A DNA stretch of 64,000 nucleotides from Undaria pinnatifida (taxonomy: Eukaryota; Sar; Phaeophyceae; Laminariales; Alariaceae), in the NCBI GenBank assembly GCA_012845835.1, contig JABAKD010000008.1, positions 1,695,558 to 1,759,557 on the forward strand, in the 5' to 3' direction. A model generated the notes under the pieces. The model saw nothing but the letters and a program-made list of their open reading frames with translations, had not been told where the DNA came from and ran no database searches. Position 1 is the first letter of the stretch. Each line of letters begins with the position of its first letter. Below are positions 1 to 9,422 of the stretch, piece by piece. The position numbers were made by a program, and so were the translations under genes.

Positions 1-363
1 ACAACCACCACAACAAAAACCACCATATCCCCACCACCATTACCACCAACACCAACCACCAACCATCGTCACCACCACCACCACCACCACCACCAACAAC
101 AGGTTCATACTTTGAGGCCGGCAAGACAAACAACGTCGCAGCAGACTTTGATGGGGTCGAATGCGGCTGTTCGGGGAAAAGCATTTCTGTATCCTCCGGC
201 AGCGAAGGTCATTCGTCCACGGCCATCGCCATCGCCACCCTGACGGCTTTGGTGGCTCTTTTGGTGCTGGTGTGCTTATGCTTCTTCCACCTCAAGATGC
301 GGAAAGCGCCGACAGAGGACGCCAGTACTACAAACATTACGTCAGAGAAGGAGAATGGATTGG
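1..363 (+). CDS. Exon of a single-pass membrane protein (partial gene, 5' part outside window)
   Basis: The frame starting at base 3 is open from the window edge to a GTGAGA donor at 364. It encodes a low-complexity Asn/His/Thr/Pro stalk including a run of eight prolines, then a Ser/Gly-rich juxtamembrane stretch. A strongly hydrophobic segment follows (about 225-295, with ATLTALVALLVLVCLCFF), then a basic stop-transfer KMRK and a short cytoplasmic tail. This layout fits the end of a type I membrane protein or receptor-like protein; no ectodomain is in view, so function is unknown. The exon ends in phase 1 (ttg g|gtgaga), which matches the three downstream candidate terminal exons. An alternative is readthrough of the intron to a stop at 515. 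Confidence 0.55.
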
Positions 364-480
364 GTGAGAGTGAACGGTGGTATTTGTTATTCACCTGCAT
401 GTTCGATATTGATCCGCTTTTTTTGCTACGCCTCCCCCCCCCCCCCCCCCCTTTCCTTCGAATGATGCTTCCGTCTTCAG

Positions 481-515
481 GACCAGCGCTCAAAGAAGAA
501 ACTATCATAGCCTAA
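481..515 (+). CDS. Candidate terminal exon 1 of the membrane protein gene
   Basis: A C-tract and the acceptor CTTCAG precede a 35-base exon that supplies two bases to complete the phase-1 codon of the upstream exon. It then reads GPALKEETIIA and TAA. It is the first of three near-identical short tails (also at 702 and 1637). Confidence 0.45.
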
Positions 516-701
516 ACGCGCGAGACATCGGCGTCAGGCGAATATGAGATATCGGCGTCAGGCGAATATGAAATACCTGCGAAGCGACGTGAAGGTGTCT
601 CATGTCTAATACAGCGCGCCGTTCCCTATTTCCCCTGCATTTTTCCTTACCCTGTTGTCCGCCCCCTCCCCCTGTTTTTTTTATATCGCATCCATTTCCA
701 G

Positions 702-742
702 GACCAGCGTCCAAAGAAGAAAAACAAGACCTCGCAGCCTGA
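702..742 (+). CDS. Candidate terminal exon 2 of the membrane protein gene
   Basis: The acceptor TTTCCAG follows a C- and T-rich tract. The exon starts with two bases that complete a phase-1 codon and reads GPASKEEKQDLAA then TGA. The sequence after it resembles the sequence after the exon at 481 (both have ctgc..a.g.gacgt.gag/aag..tctca), so the block was tandemly duplicated. Confidence 0.45.
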
Positions 743-1214
743 TCATACAAGACAGCAGTGCCAGCAAAAAAAAATAGCTGCAAAGGGACGTCGAGACATC
801 TCACATGCAGCACACGGTCCACTACTCATCCGCATTTTTGCGACGTCTCTTCCCCCCACCCCTTTACGCAAACAATGTCTTCGTGGTTGGTGAAAACCCA
901 ACGTTTTCCGTGCCTGCGTTTGAAGGGATACGAGGATGCGGGAATCGGTGGTCTTGAGAGGCTACGGCCCTGCATAATAAGAACTCCCCCTCTAATATAT
1001 ATAATAGTTGGCCTCGGTTGGTACCGTGAGACATTAGATGTATGTTGGGGCTGGCGCTGGTTGACAACGACGCTGTAAAACATGACAATAATTGCGTGAG
1101 CGAGACAACCAGGGTGTGGTATTGTTTTTTTCTTTTTTTTCGGCGGTCGAACCATGATGGTTATCGAGTTATAAATCATATTGTACGGGGTGGAGAAACC
1201 TAGCTCCGCTCAAG
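743..1214. other. No gene seen
   Basis: Intron-like or intergenic DNA between the second candidate terminal exon and the R1 repeat. Short ORFs on both strands have no recognisable content. Confidence 0.5.
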
Positions 1215-1216
1215 GG

Positions 1217-1610
1217 GAATGATCGCATCACGTAGTGGGAATATGGTAAGGCACCCACGAGGCAGTTACACAGTAGTACCCGTTGCTGTCTCCGGAGTGG
1301 CCTCACCAACCAAGAAACTCGTTGGTGCTGTCATCCATGAGCAAAAAAGTAGGCACAAGGTGCCGAAGTCCGTCTTACGAGCGGTTCTTGGAGGGATGCA
1401 GTTTACCCTTCATGCAGGACTCGCCGAACACCTCACGGCGCTTCGCGCTTGGTGCAAGCAATGCCTGCCTGATTGGTGAAAACCCGACGTGCTCCTTCCC
1501 GGCAGAGTTGGGATGCGAGGGTCTATGGTCATGCGACTAATGCTATGTACAACTGAGTACACCCCCCTCCTCCCCCCTCTTTCGACGACGCCCTCCCCCC
1601 CCCGCTTCCC
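1217..1610 (+). repeat. Dispersed C-tailed element R1, copy 1
   Basis: Shares three blocks with the copies at 62805-63265 and 45185-45530 (-): a 5' block with ATCACGTAGTG and CCCACGAGGCAGTTACA; a central block with GGATGCAG..TTCATGC and GCCGAACACCTC; and a 3' block with CCCGGCA..TTGGGATGCGAGGG that ends GAGTACACCCCCCTCC. The C-rich tail runs up to the acceptor of the candidate exon at 1637. No ORF is conserved between copies, so I read it as a non-coding, SINE-like element. Confidence 0.75.
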
Positions 1611-1636
1611 GTCGGACGACGCCTTTATATTTTCAG

Positions 1637-1671
1637 AACCTGCTTCGAAAGAAGAAACCTTAGCGGCCTGA
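1637..1671 (+). CDS. Candidate terminal exon 3 of the membrane protein gene
   Basis: The acceptor ATTTTCAG follows a long C-rich tract that itself continues the R1 repeat at 1217-1575. The exon completes a phase-1 codon and reads EPASKEETLAA then TGA, parallel to the tails at 481 and 702. It could be a mutually exclusive last exon or a relic. Confidence 0.4.
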
Positions 1672-1814
1672 TCCAGCGATGTAGCTGCGTCAGACCAACA
1701 CCTGAAGAAAAGACGCGTGTCGATATGTCGTCTTCGGTGCGCCGCCGGGTGCGACTGAAAGGAGAATCTACCCGGCCCCCTTTTTAACCTCGGCTGCTGA
1801 GATGCCGGTGTGTG

Positions 1815-2012
1815 TGGGGGGGGGGGGTTGCTTGCCTTAGTCATTTGACCATACCATTGACCACGCATCCCTTTCGAGACGGAGCACCGTTCCTACTCCT
1901 ACTCCTGATAGAGACACCTTCAACATTTGGGCGCTCATTACGCTTCTTCCATAAACTAGATATATAAACTGTTTGCTTATCCTATCCCCGTCCTGTTTCG
2001 CCGTCTGCGGGC
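1815..2012 (-). mobile_element. LINE 3' end fragment
   Basis: Read on the minus strand, this matches the LINE 3' region at 36420-36650: an ACAGGACGGGGATAGG block, then GCGCCCAAATGTTG, GGTGTCTCTATCAGGAG, GATGCGTGGTCAATGG, TCAAATGACTAAGGCAAGCAA and a C-run (plus-strand G-run at 1815-1827). It is a 5'-truncated insertion. Confidence 0.75.
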
Positions 2013-2032
2013 ACCATGTATCTCCTAGGATC

Positions 2033-2090
2033 TGGGGGGGTACTCATTTGTCGCTTGCCTTGGTAATTTGACCATTGATCAATAACGGGG
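2033..2090 (-). mobile_element. Second short LINE 3' tail
   Basis: Minus strand reads TCAATGGTCAAATTACC..GGCAAGCGACAAATGAGTACCCCCC, a diverged copy of the last ~60 bases of the LINE family at 36640. It lies just beside the fragment at 1815-2012. Confidence 0.6.
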
Positions 2091-2164
2091 GTGGGGGGGC
2101 ATTATTTAACATTGTTCATGACGCGTCATGGCTGCCCCACTTGTTTTCGTAGCCCAGTGCGTTT

Positions 2165-2800
2165 GCGGGAGGCAGTGCCAAGGCAGTGTCGCCATTACGA
2201 AAACGTGACTGCCATGGAACATGGCACTGCCGTGAAGGCTCATATGACAGTGCCACGGTAATACCTTGAAAACGTGAAATCACGTGCGTTACGTAGAAGT
2301 ACTTCAGTGGTGCCGGTCGAGTATTGCTGGTCCCTCTGATACAGTGCTTGTGAAATCGCCTGGCACAGACGGGAACAACCAGTAGTGGAAATCCACGGAG
2401 TAGTGCCAATTACCGCTGTAGTGCCGTTGTTTCCGACTGACACATGTCAGCGCTAAAGATGGCAGTCCTCCTATAGTGCGAGTTGAGTAGTGTTGGTTGG
2501 CCGCTAGTGTGCTTGTGAAATCGCATGGCACACACGGGAACAACGAGTAGTGGCAGTATGTGGAGTAGTGCCGGTGCTTCCCTCTATAGTGTACATACCG
2601 GCACTAAAGAGGGCAGTCTTTCTATAGTGCCGGTTGAGTGTTGCTGGTCCCTCCGATATAGTGCCTGGGAAATCGTCTGGCACAGATGAGAACAACCAGT
2701 TGTGTGGCAGTACGAGTAGTGCCGAATGCCGCTATGTTGCCGGTGCTTCCCTTTATAGTGCACATATCGGCACTAATAGAGCACTGCCGTGTTGGTTACG
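2165..2800. repeat. GTGCCGGT/ACCGGCAC repeat array
   Basis: Roughly four degenerate units carry blocks such as AGTAGTGCCGGT, TATAGTGC, TGAAATCGCCTGGCACAGA, GGGAACAACCAGTAGTGGCAG and CACATACCGGCACTA. Many blocks are partly self-complementary (TAGTGCCGGT against ACCGGCACTA). The same blocks recur at 44040-44240, 46840-46990, 49195-49400, 55735-55925 and 61555-61760. Apparent ORFs here follow the repeat and are not genes. Confidence 0.7.
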
Positions 2801-3039
2801 GACCCGGAAGAGGCGGGCGTGGATTGTAAGTGCTTAAGTCTCCGCTTTTTGTGAGCCAGCACTCGCTGTTGATCGAGAAAACAAAAACATGGACAGACCT
2901 GTCTTTGTCAGGCGGAAGTAACGCGCTATGGGGGACCTGATGGGAGAATTTACAGGGCTGTCGATCGAGAAAAAAAAAAAATGTTTTTGCGATGTACGGA
3001 GAAAAGTACGCGGCCCTATTATATGAGGAAAACTAAGTC

Positions 3040-4900
3040 GGAGCTTGCAACGCTATTGGTTCGATAAGACAATATATGGGGGGGATGGGGGCTAGGCGGG
3101 CGTGTATTCTTGTTTTTCAATTGAAAATACAGGTCCGCAGCTGTGAGATCGAGAAAAAAAAACGGAGCGTTGCTCTTTCTCTGACTGCGAAGCGGAACGG
3201 ACCCTATTTACTTATTGGCCTGCTGAGGATATACACCGGAGGGAAGTCATCTCGCGGGAGGGTCTAGCAGTTTTTGGGTCAAGTTTTGCTGTTGCTGATA
3301 ACGTTCCTGGTAACGTTCCTGGTAATGTTCCTTACCGGTTGACCATCTCAAGTGTGGAACTATTGGTTAGTATGATAATTGTATGAATGTATTTGTTTTA
3401 GGACTGACGCACATGGAAATATTGGCCGGAATGCGATAATGAATGACTTTGAAGTCATGTTTCGGGTGATGATGGTGTTGGTATTAAGCTAGCTCATGTT
3501 AGGAGCTCAGAACGTTCTTGAAATTTTCAGTGAAAATTCCTATAATCTTCTGTGCACCCCTATAGCGTGGGATGGTTCGGGAGGAGCCTATGAGGGCGTA
3601 TAATATGGGATGTTTGAAGACAGAAATTGACAAGATATACCCCTCAGCTGTGAGATTGACAAATTCGTCGAAGATTGTCTTGGCATGCTGCGTGTGTGCT
3701 GCTTCGATACTTTTTGTTTTGAGCTTGCTGTTGTTGCTGTGTTTTTAGCATTGGCCCGATTTGAGATATTGTACGACAGAGGAAGGGCCTGCCGAGGAAA
3801 TACACGGCGGGGGGGGGGCTACGGGGTCGTATAATATGGACTTTTTAGATAGAAATTGAACAGACACCTCAAACACCTCCTCAGCTGTGAGACAGAGAAA
3901 TTCGTCGAAACTCACATTTTCGAGCTGCGTGTACCTGCACGATATATAGTGTTTGTTCAGCTTTTCCTGCGATACTTTTATATTGCTGTGCTTTACGTGA
4001 AACGCTAGCTGTTGGCCCGGCGAGAAAATGTACGACAAACAGCGGAAGGGCCTGTTGAGGAAACATACGGGAGGGGGAAGCTATGAGGGGGCGTATAGCA
4101 TGGGGTTTTAGATAGAAATTGATCAGACACGCCTCTTCGACTACTGTGTGGATCCTTTGAAACTCACATCTTCAAGCTGCGTGTACGTTTTCGATGTTGC
4201 TGTGCTTTTAGCTGCGTGTGATACTTTGATACTGTATCGTGTTTTAAGCGGAACGCCACTATTGACCCCACGAGAAAAATGCACGACAGACAGCGAAAGG
4301 GCCAGTTGAGGAAACATACGGGGGACGGGGGGGGGGCTATGGGGGGTCGTGTAGTAAGGGGTTTTAGATGGGCATGGAGCAAACACCTGCTTAGCTGTGA
4401 AATCGAGCAATTCGTCGAAACTCACAAGCTGCGTGTATCTCTTCGATGTTGTTGTGCCTTTCAGCTGCGTGCGGTGCTTTGATGCCGTGTTTTAAGCCGT
4501 AACACTGTTATTGGCCTGATGAGAGAATACACGACAGCGGAACGGACTTGTGAGGAAGAGTATGCGGGGGATGGGGAGCCTATGGGGGGGGTATAGTATG
4601 GATTTTTCAGATAGAAATCGGAAGGGCGCCTCCTCAGCTGTGAGATCAAGAAAGTCGTCGGAACACGACCAAAGAGATACGGTATAGGGGGACTGCTTTT
4701 GGGATTTTCTTTTTCGCCTGTTTCTTGGCGGTGTTTAGCTTTCGTGTGCTGTTTTAATTTTGCGATATGAATCCGCGATGGCATGGTACGCGAACGCTGA
4801 CCCCCGCCCAAAAAACATCGCCTCCGTATTTTCGTCCGTGAGGTGGATAGGCGCTCGGGCGAGTGGCTCAAACCCAGCAGTTTGCGAAAAAGGGGGACGG
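3040..4900. repeat. Degenerate tandem array (about 220-280 bp units)
   Basis: Five or more units contain the same ordered blocks: GTATAGTATGG..TTTTTAGATAGAAATTGA, CTCAGCTGTGAGAT.GAGAAATTCGTCGAAACTCACA, AAGCTGCGTGTAC and a final TATTGGCC.GA.GA..AAA. An isolated unit piece lies at 36820-36870. No supported gene. Confidence 0.65.
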
Positions 4901-4927
4901 TGTTAACACGTAACAACATCCCCGCTA

Positions 4928-5185
4928 CAGCCTTGGTTTCACATTTATTTTAATCTGCGCGTGTATGTACCTCTTTGATGCAGCCTTGGTTTCACATTTA
5001 TTTTAATCTGCGCGTGTACCTCTTTGATGCAGCCTTGGTTTCACATTTATTTTAATCTGCGCGTGTATGTACCTCTTTGATGCAGCCTTGGTTTCACATT
5101 TATTTCAATCTGCGCGTGTATGTACCTCTTTGATGCAGCCTTGGTTTCACATTTATTTTCATCTGCGCGTGTACCTCTTCGATGC
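4928..5185. repeat. 53-bp tandem repeat, five copies
   Basis: Units begin CAGCCTTGGTTTCACATTTA at 4928, 4981, 5030, 5083 and 5136. Spacing is 53 bases except for one 49-base unit that lacks TATG. The copies are nearly identical, so the expansion is recent. Confidence 0.9.
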
Positions 5186-5284
5186 TGTGCTTTTTTCACG
5201 AGGGGGCAGAGTAATCAGGGCCCACGAGACACGCAAATAAAATACACAAAAAATACGCAACAACCTACTAAATAATACACTGTT

Positions 5285-6340
5285 TTCATTTGCGTCTTTA
5301 GCTGCGTGGAATACTTTGATGCAACGAACGCAAAAAGTTTTCTTGGGCGGTGGGGGCGCCGCCGTAAAAAAGTCGACTGATATTTGGAGGCCTGCGTTTT
5401 GCTTGAGCGTCGATCGCTTCGTTTAATATGCCACTGGAGCATCCGATTTAAGAGCCCCTCGGAACAGACCTTGTTTACCGCTCTCATCTCCGTGCCGTTC
5501 TTATCATACAGTTTTTTTTCCATAGTTTATTCCATGTTTTATTCCATGTTCTTGTTCCAGCGTTTGCTCCATACGCATGTTTGTTCAAAGTTTATACTTC
5601 GAAGTATTACACTGTTGTTTTGATTTGCGTTTTTAGCTGCGTGTGATGCTTTGATACAACGAACGCAAAAAGTTTTCTTGGGAGGGGGGGGCCGTCGCCA
5701 TAAAAAAGTCGACTGAATCATGATATATCTAACGGCCTATGATTCGCTTGAGCGTAGATCGCTTCGTTTAATATACCAGTAGAGCATCCCGGATTTAAGA
5801 GCCCCTCGGAACAGACCTTGTTTACCGCTCTTATCTCCGTGCCCTTCTTATCATACAGCTTTTTTTGTTCGATGTTTTTTTTCCATGTTTTATTTCATGC
5901 TCTTGTTCCAGAGTTTGCTCCATACACACATGTTTGTTCAAAGTTTATATTACACTGTTACGTTGTTGTTTTGATTTGCGTTTTTAGCTGCGTGTGATAC
6001 TTTGTTTGATACAACGAAAACGCGGAAACTTCCCTTGGGCGAGGGACAACGAAAGCGCAAAATCTTTTCTTGGGCGAGGGCCGTCGCCATAGAAAAGCCG
6101 GCTGATATTTGAAGGCCTACGTTTTGCTTGAGCGTCGATCGCTTCGTTTAATATGCTAGAAGAGTATCCGGTTTAAGAGCCCCTCGGCAGAGACCTTATT
6201 TACCGCTCTTACCTCCGTGTCGTTCATATCTCAGATTGGGTGTCACAATAAAGGTTTTGTTGGGGTTTTTTCTTCCATCAAAATGTTTTATTCCATGCTT
6301 GTTCCAGAAGTTGTTCCATATACACATGTTTGTTCAAGGT
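5285..6340. repeat. Tandem array of about 335-351 bp, three units
   Basis: Units align at TTTAGCTGCGTG (5298, 5633, 5984). Each contains AACGAACGCAAAAAGTTTTCTTGGG, AGTCGACTGA, GCTTGAGCGTCGATCGCTTCG, AGAGCCCCTCGGAACAGACC and TTCCATGTTTTATTCCATG. Confidence 0.75.
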
Positions 6341-7662
6341 TTCGTTCCATGTTTTGTTCTTCGTTTCGTTCCATGGTTTTTTCCATATGGTTTGCTAGGC
6401 GTCACAATGCGTGACACACCGATTTGACCGCTCTTTCTTGAGTCCGTTTCTCTTCTTTTGATCGCTCTTAAGCCGAGTACCCTACTGTACGTGATCGGGG
6501 CTCGATATCGCCTGTGGTGTGAGTAGTAGCAGAAAGTTGCCCTATGGTTTTGAACATGATGTTTGTTTGTGTTTTCCTACTTTCGCTGAGTGGCGACTGA
6601 TTATGGTTATTCGATGGCAAGTTTATTTTGATGTACGTCGCCGTCCTGCTTTCCTCGCTTCTCTGCGTATGGATTTTGCCGGTTCCTGCTGCCACGTTCT
6701 CTTGTCAATCGAGAGCACTCAACCACAGCAGTGCGTGTTTCTTTACGTGCGGCTGTTTGTGTTGCAATTTTCACATACTGGTATCAAGTATACAAACAGA
6801 GAGACCTATTTGCTTGGCTCTACTAGCGTAGTCAAAATACGTGAGAGGCCTGTTGACGGGGCTCCACCACTCCCACGAGGGACGGCGTGCGACCGACGGC
6901 GCGACCACCGAATGCAACCTATAGCCGACAGCAAAATGATGAGCGACGAAGTCCATAATCCGGGCAATGGGCCGACCGATCGACGGCCAGAGCGACCAAC
7001 CCGCCGCCGTTCGTTACCGAGCGAATTAAGCGGGCCTACTACGCCTTGGCGCCAGGGGAGGGACGAGATTCAGCTGCAAAATTCATCGGGGACGCCGGCT
7101 TTCATTGAATTGCGCTAGTACAAAACAAACCCGACTCTAATTGCAAGTTGTTTGTCTCCACAAAAAGTGCGCGCAGTTGTGAATAGGTCAACACGTTAGG
7201 ACTCTCCGTTGCTCCCGGCGCAATGCGAATTCCTTAAGGGGGACTTACAGGCCGAAAGAAGACACCCCAGACAAATACTAAACAAACGTGCTCGAGCGTT
7301 TGTGTTGAGTGTGTTCGTGTCCGCTTCTTCGCCCACAAGAGGGTAACTCCCTTGATTTTTTTGAGATCCTCCGTGTAGTCCGGGTACTTCCCCGGGCGCA
7401 AACATTTTCCTCCGTTCATCATCTTGCTGACGCTCACGAAGTTTCAGCTGGTTTTGGCGACGCCTGTGTCTAATTGGGTTGAGTCGGTATTAATAGCATG
7501 TGAGCTTTCTGGGGTTGTTGTGTGTCGTTTTTGAAGCGATCCAGCACCCAAAATCACCCCGAACAGGATAGGCGACTCTCTTTTAGTTTTTAATGAGAGA
7601 AAAGCAGCAGCAGCAGCAGAATCGCGGCACACACGACACACCCAGAGCTCTGCGCCACGACT
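6341..7662. other. No convincing gene
   Basis: The longest open stretch (6604-7118, +, ending in TAG) turns Arg/Pro-rich after about 6840 and matches nothing I know. Bases 7125-7190 resemble a block that flanks the GTGCCGGT family elsewhere (CTAATTCCAAGTAGTTTGTCC at 43930, 52145 and 61812). Confidence 0.4.
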
Positions 7663-7825
7663 GGCTGCTTAGGCGCAACGCTTTCTTTCGTTCACCGCCA
7701 CAAAAAAATCGAGTGTCTAAAACGGACTGACTAAACGGCTGGCTGCTTAGACACAAAGTTATCGCCTCCACTTCTTTCGTTCACCGCCACAAAATTGTCC
7801 AGTCTTCAAAGGTCTGACTAAACCA
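7663..7825. repeat. Imperfect tandem duplication (78 bp)
   Basis: GGCTGCTTAG followed by CTTTCGTTCACCGCCACAAAA occurs twice, starting at 7663 and 7741. Confidence 0.6.
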
Positions 7826-9087
7826 GTCGGCGGCATGCCATTGAGACCATTCAGTGTTCTTACGTAACCCCCAAGAGAGCGCCTGCACACGTGCCATATC
7901 TGTATACATATGTGCACACATCTCTGGCCAGGTCGAGTCGACATCGTTCGGTTCCGTTAGTTTTCCGCTTGGCTTGGCACGCGATCCACGAGGGCAGAAG
8001 AAGCGGTAAATCACGCTGATACAGCGCCAACGATATGTTGCGCCGTGCTGTGTACTACTATATAATTTAGGTTGGGCGGTCGTGCGAGGAGTTGTCTCCA
8101 AGAGCCCGGAGCATAGCTATAGCAAAGAAAAAGGAATCCTATATTATGGGACTCCGTACGCGCGATAAGGCACTTCCAGATTGGCCAGTATCGCGGCAGC
8201 AGTGTCGCATGGGGAAGCCCATGAACCTTCTTTGTGTGCCCGTCAGAACGTGTTTTGTGCCGTGGCGCTCAAAACGCAGGGCGCGAACACAGACAGCCCG
8301 AAGCCCTCCTCTTGGCTACTCATCGTCGAGCCCCCACCCGCCTTGGTAAAGGATGCCAACAACTCCGTCCGAAGTCTGCCCTGGCATTGTTCCCGCCCCT
8401 GAGTATGAAGCTTAGCCTTAGCATAACATTCAATGTTAGATGTTCGCGCGTGTACTTCACCCACACTGCCCTGACGTGTGCCGATTTCATCGATTTTAGC
8501 GCGTACATACCACAGACTGTACGTTTATTTTTTTACCCCAGGACACTACATATAAACTCCCCACCTCTCCGGGAGAGCACCTATTACCATCAAGCATTCT
8601 AACAGCTACACCAACTAATTATCACGCAATGGACGAGGCTTGACATCAAACTCCCTTGCCCCACAGCAGTGTTGAACCGGCCATGGACGCATAATCACTC
8701 GACAAATGGAATATATACGATCGTACCCCAAGCGGAGTCCCACCTCTCCGGCCAGTTCCTACGCCCACCAAGGATAAACACATCCACCGAAAATCAATTA
8801 TCGCATGGCGGAAAACGTCAAAAAATGTTTCCCCCTTTCCCCGTATCCGTTGTTCAAACAGACACCCTCTCTACTGAAGCATCAACATCCCAGAAAAAAA
8901 ACGCCCCCAACACGTATCGGCAGAGGTGTTGCATTGCTTCTGCCTTCTGCCAGTGAAAAACGGCACAAACATGTTGAAGTACTTTCACCGGTAAAAAACG
9001 GCGGCTTCTAAAGACGACCCAGTAGCGAACGAATCGGGCTGGCTCCTTTTGTCCACCCCATATTGGATACGTATATCTACCGATGTA
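7826..9087. other. Unassigned; ambiguous exon-like stretch at 8189-8345
   Basis: On the plus strand 8189-8345 is flanked by a CCAG acceptor and a GTAAAG donor and reads through SHGEAHEPSLCARQNVF and PKPSSWLLIVEPPPAL. On the minus strand the same DNA is also open (TELLASFTKAGGGSTMSSQE). I cannot tell which strand, if either, is coded. The rest of the stretch shows nothing. Confidence 0.25.
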
Positions 9088-9257
9088 AAAAATCACGTTT
9101 CCCGTTGGAAACCCAAAATCACGCTTCCCGTTGGAAAACCCGAAAATCCCGCATCCCGATGGAAAAATGCAAAATCACGCCTCCCGTTGGAAAACCCGAA
9201 CATCACGCTTCACGATGAAAAACTCGAAAATCACGCTTCCCGTTGAAAAACCCGAAG
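9088..9257. repeat. 28-bp minisatellite at the fibrillin stop codon
   Basis: Six or so units of AAAATCACGCTTCCCGTTGG plus AAAACCCG lie directly past and overlapping the last codons of the fibrillin gene. On the minus strand the stop codon and the preceding FQREA codons are the first unit. Units differ by a few bases each. Confidence 0.85.
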
Positions 9258-9422
9258 TTCGCCGAAACGCCCGCGGCTAACACGAACGTCTTGGCTCAAA
9301 AACGTGGTGTCGAAACGGCCCGCCGCTGCCTTCGCCAACGGCTTAAGGGCTGGAAGAGCAAAGGATCGTTTGCCGGCATCCTCGGCGTTCATCAGTTTGA
9401 GTTCCTTCTGCACCAGCTCGAT
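9231..9422 (-). CDS. Fibrillin terminal exon
   Basis: The acceptor ATCTAAG starts 64 codons in phase 0: IELVQKELKLMNAEDAG, then FALPALKPLAK, then FDTTFLSQDVRVSRGRFGEL and a TGA stop. This is the conserved C-terminal fibrillin signature (TTYLDEDLRISRG in most members). The stop lies inside the first unit of the 28-bp minisatellite. Confidence 0.85.
   Translation of the reverse strand: MELVQKELKLMNAEDAGKRSFALPALKPLAKAAAGRFDTTFLSQDVRVSRGRFGELRVFQREA

Noticed and set aside
1219-1479. 86-codon ORF in R1
   Set aside because: The frame is not kept in the other R1 copies, which have stops and indels.
9088-9257. 28-bp direct repeats as a CRISPR array
   Set aside because: Units are contiguous without spacers, diverge gradually, and lie at a eukaryotic gene end.
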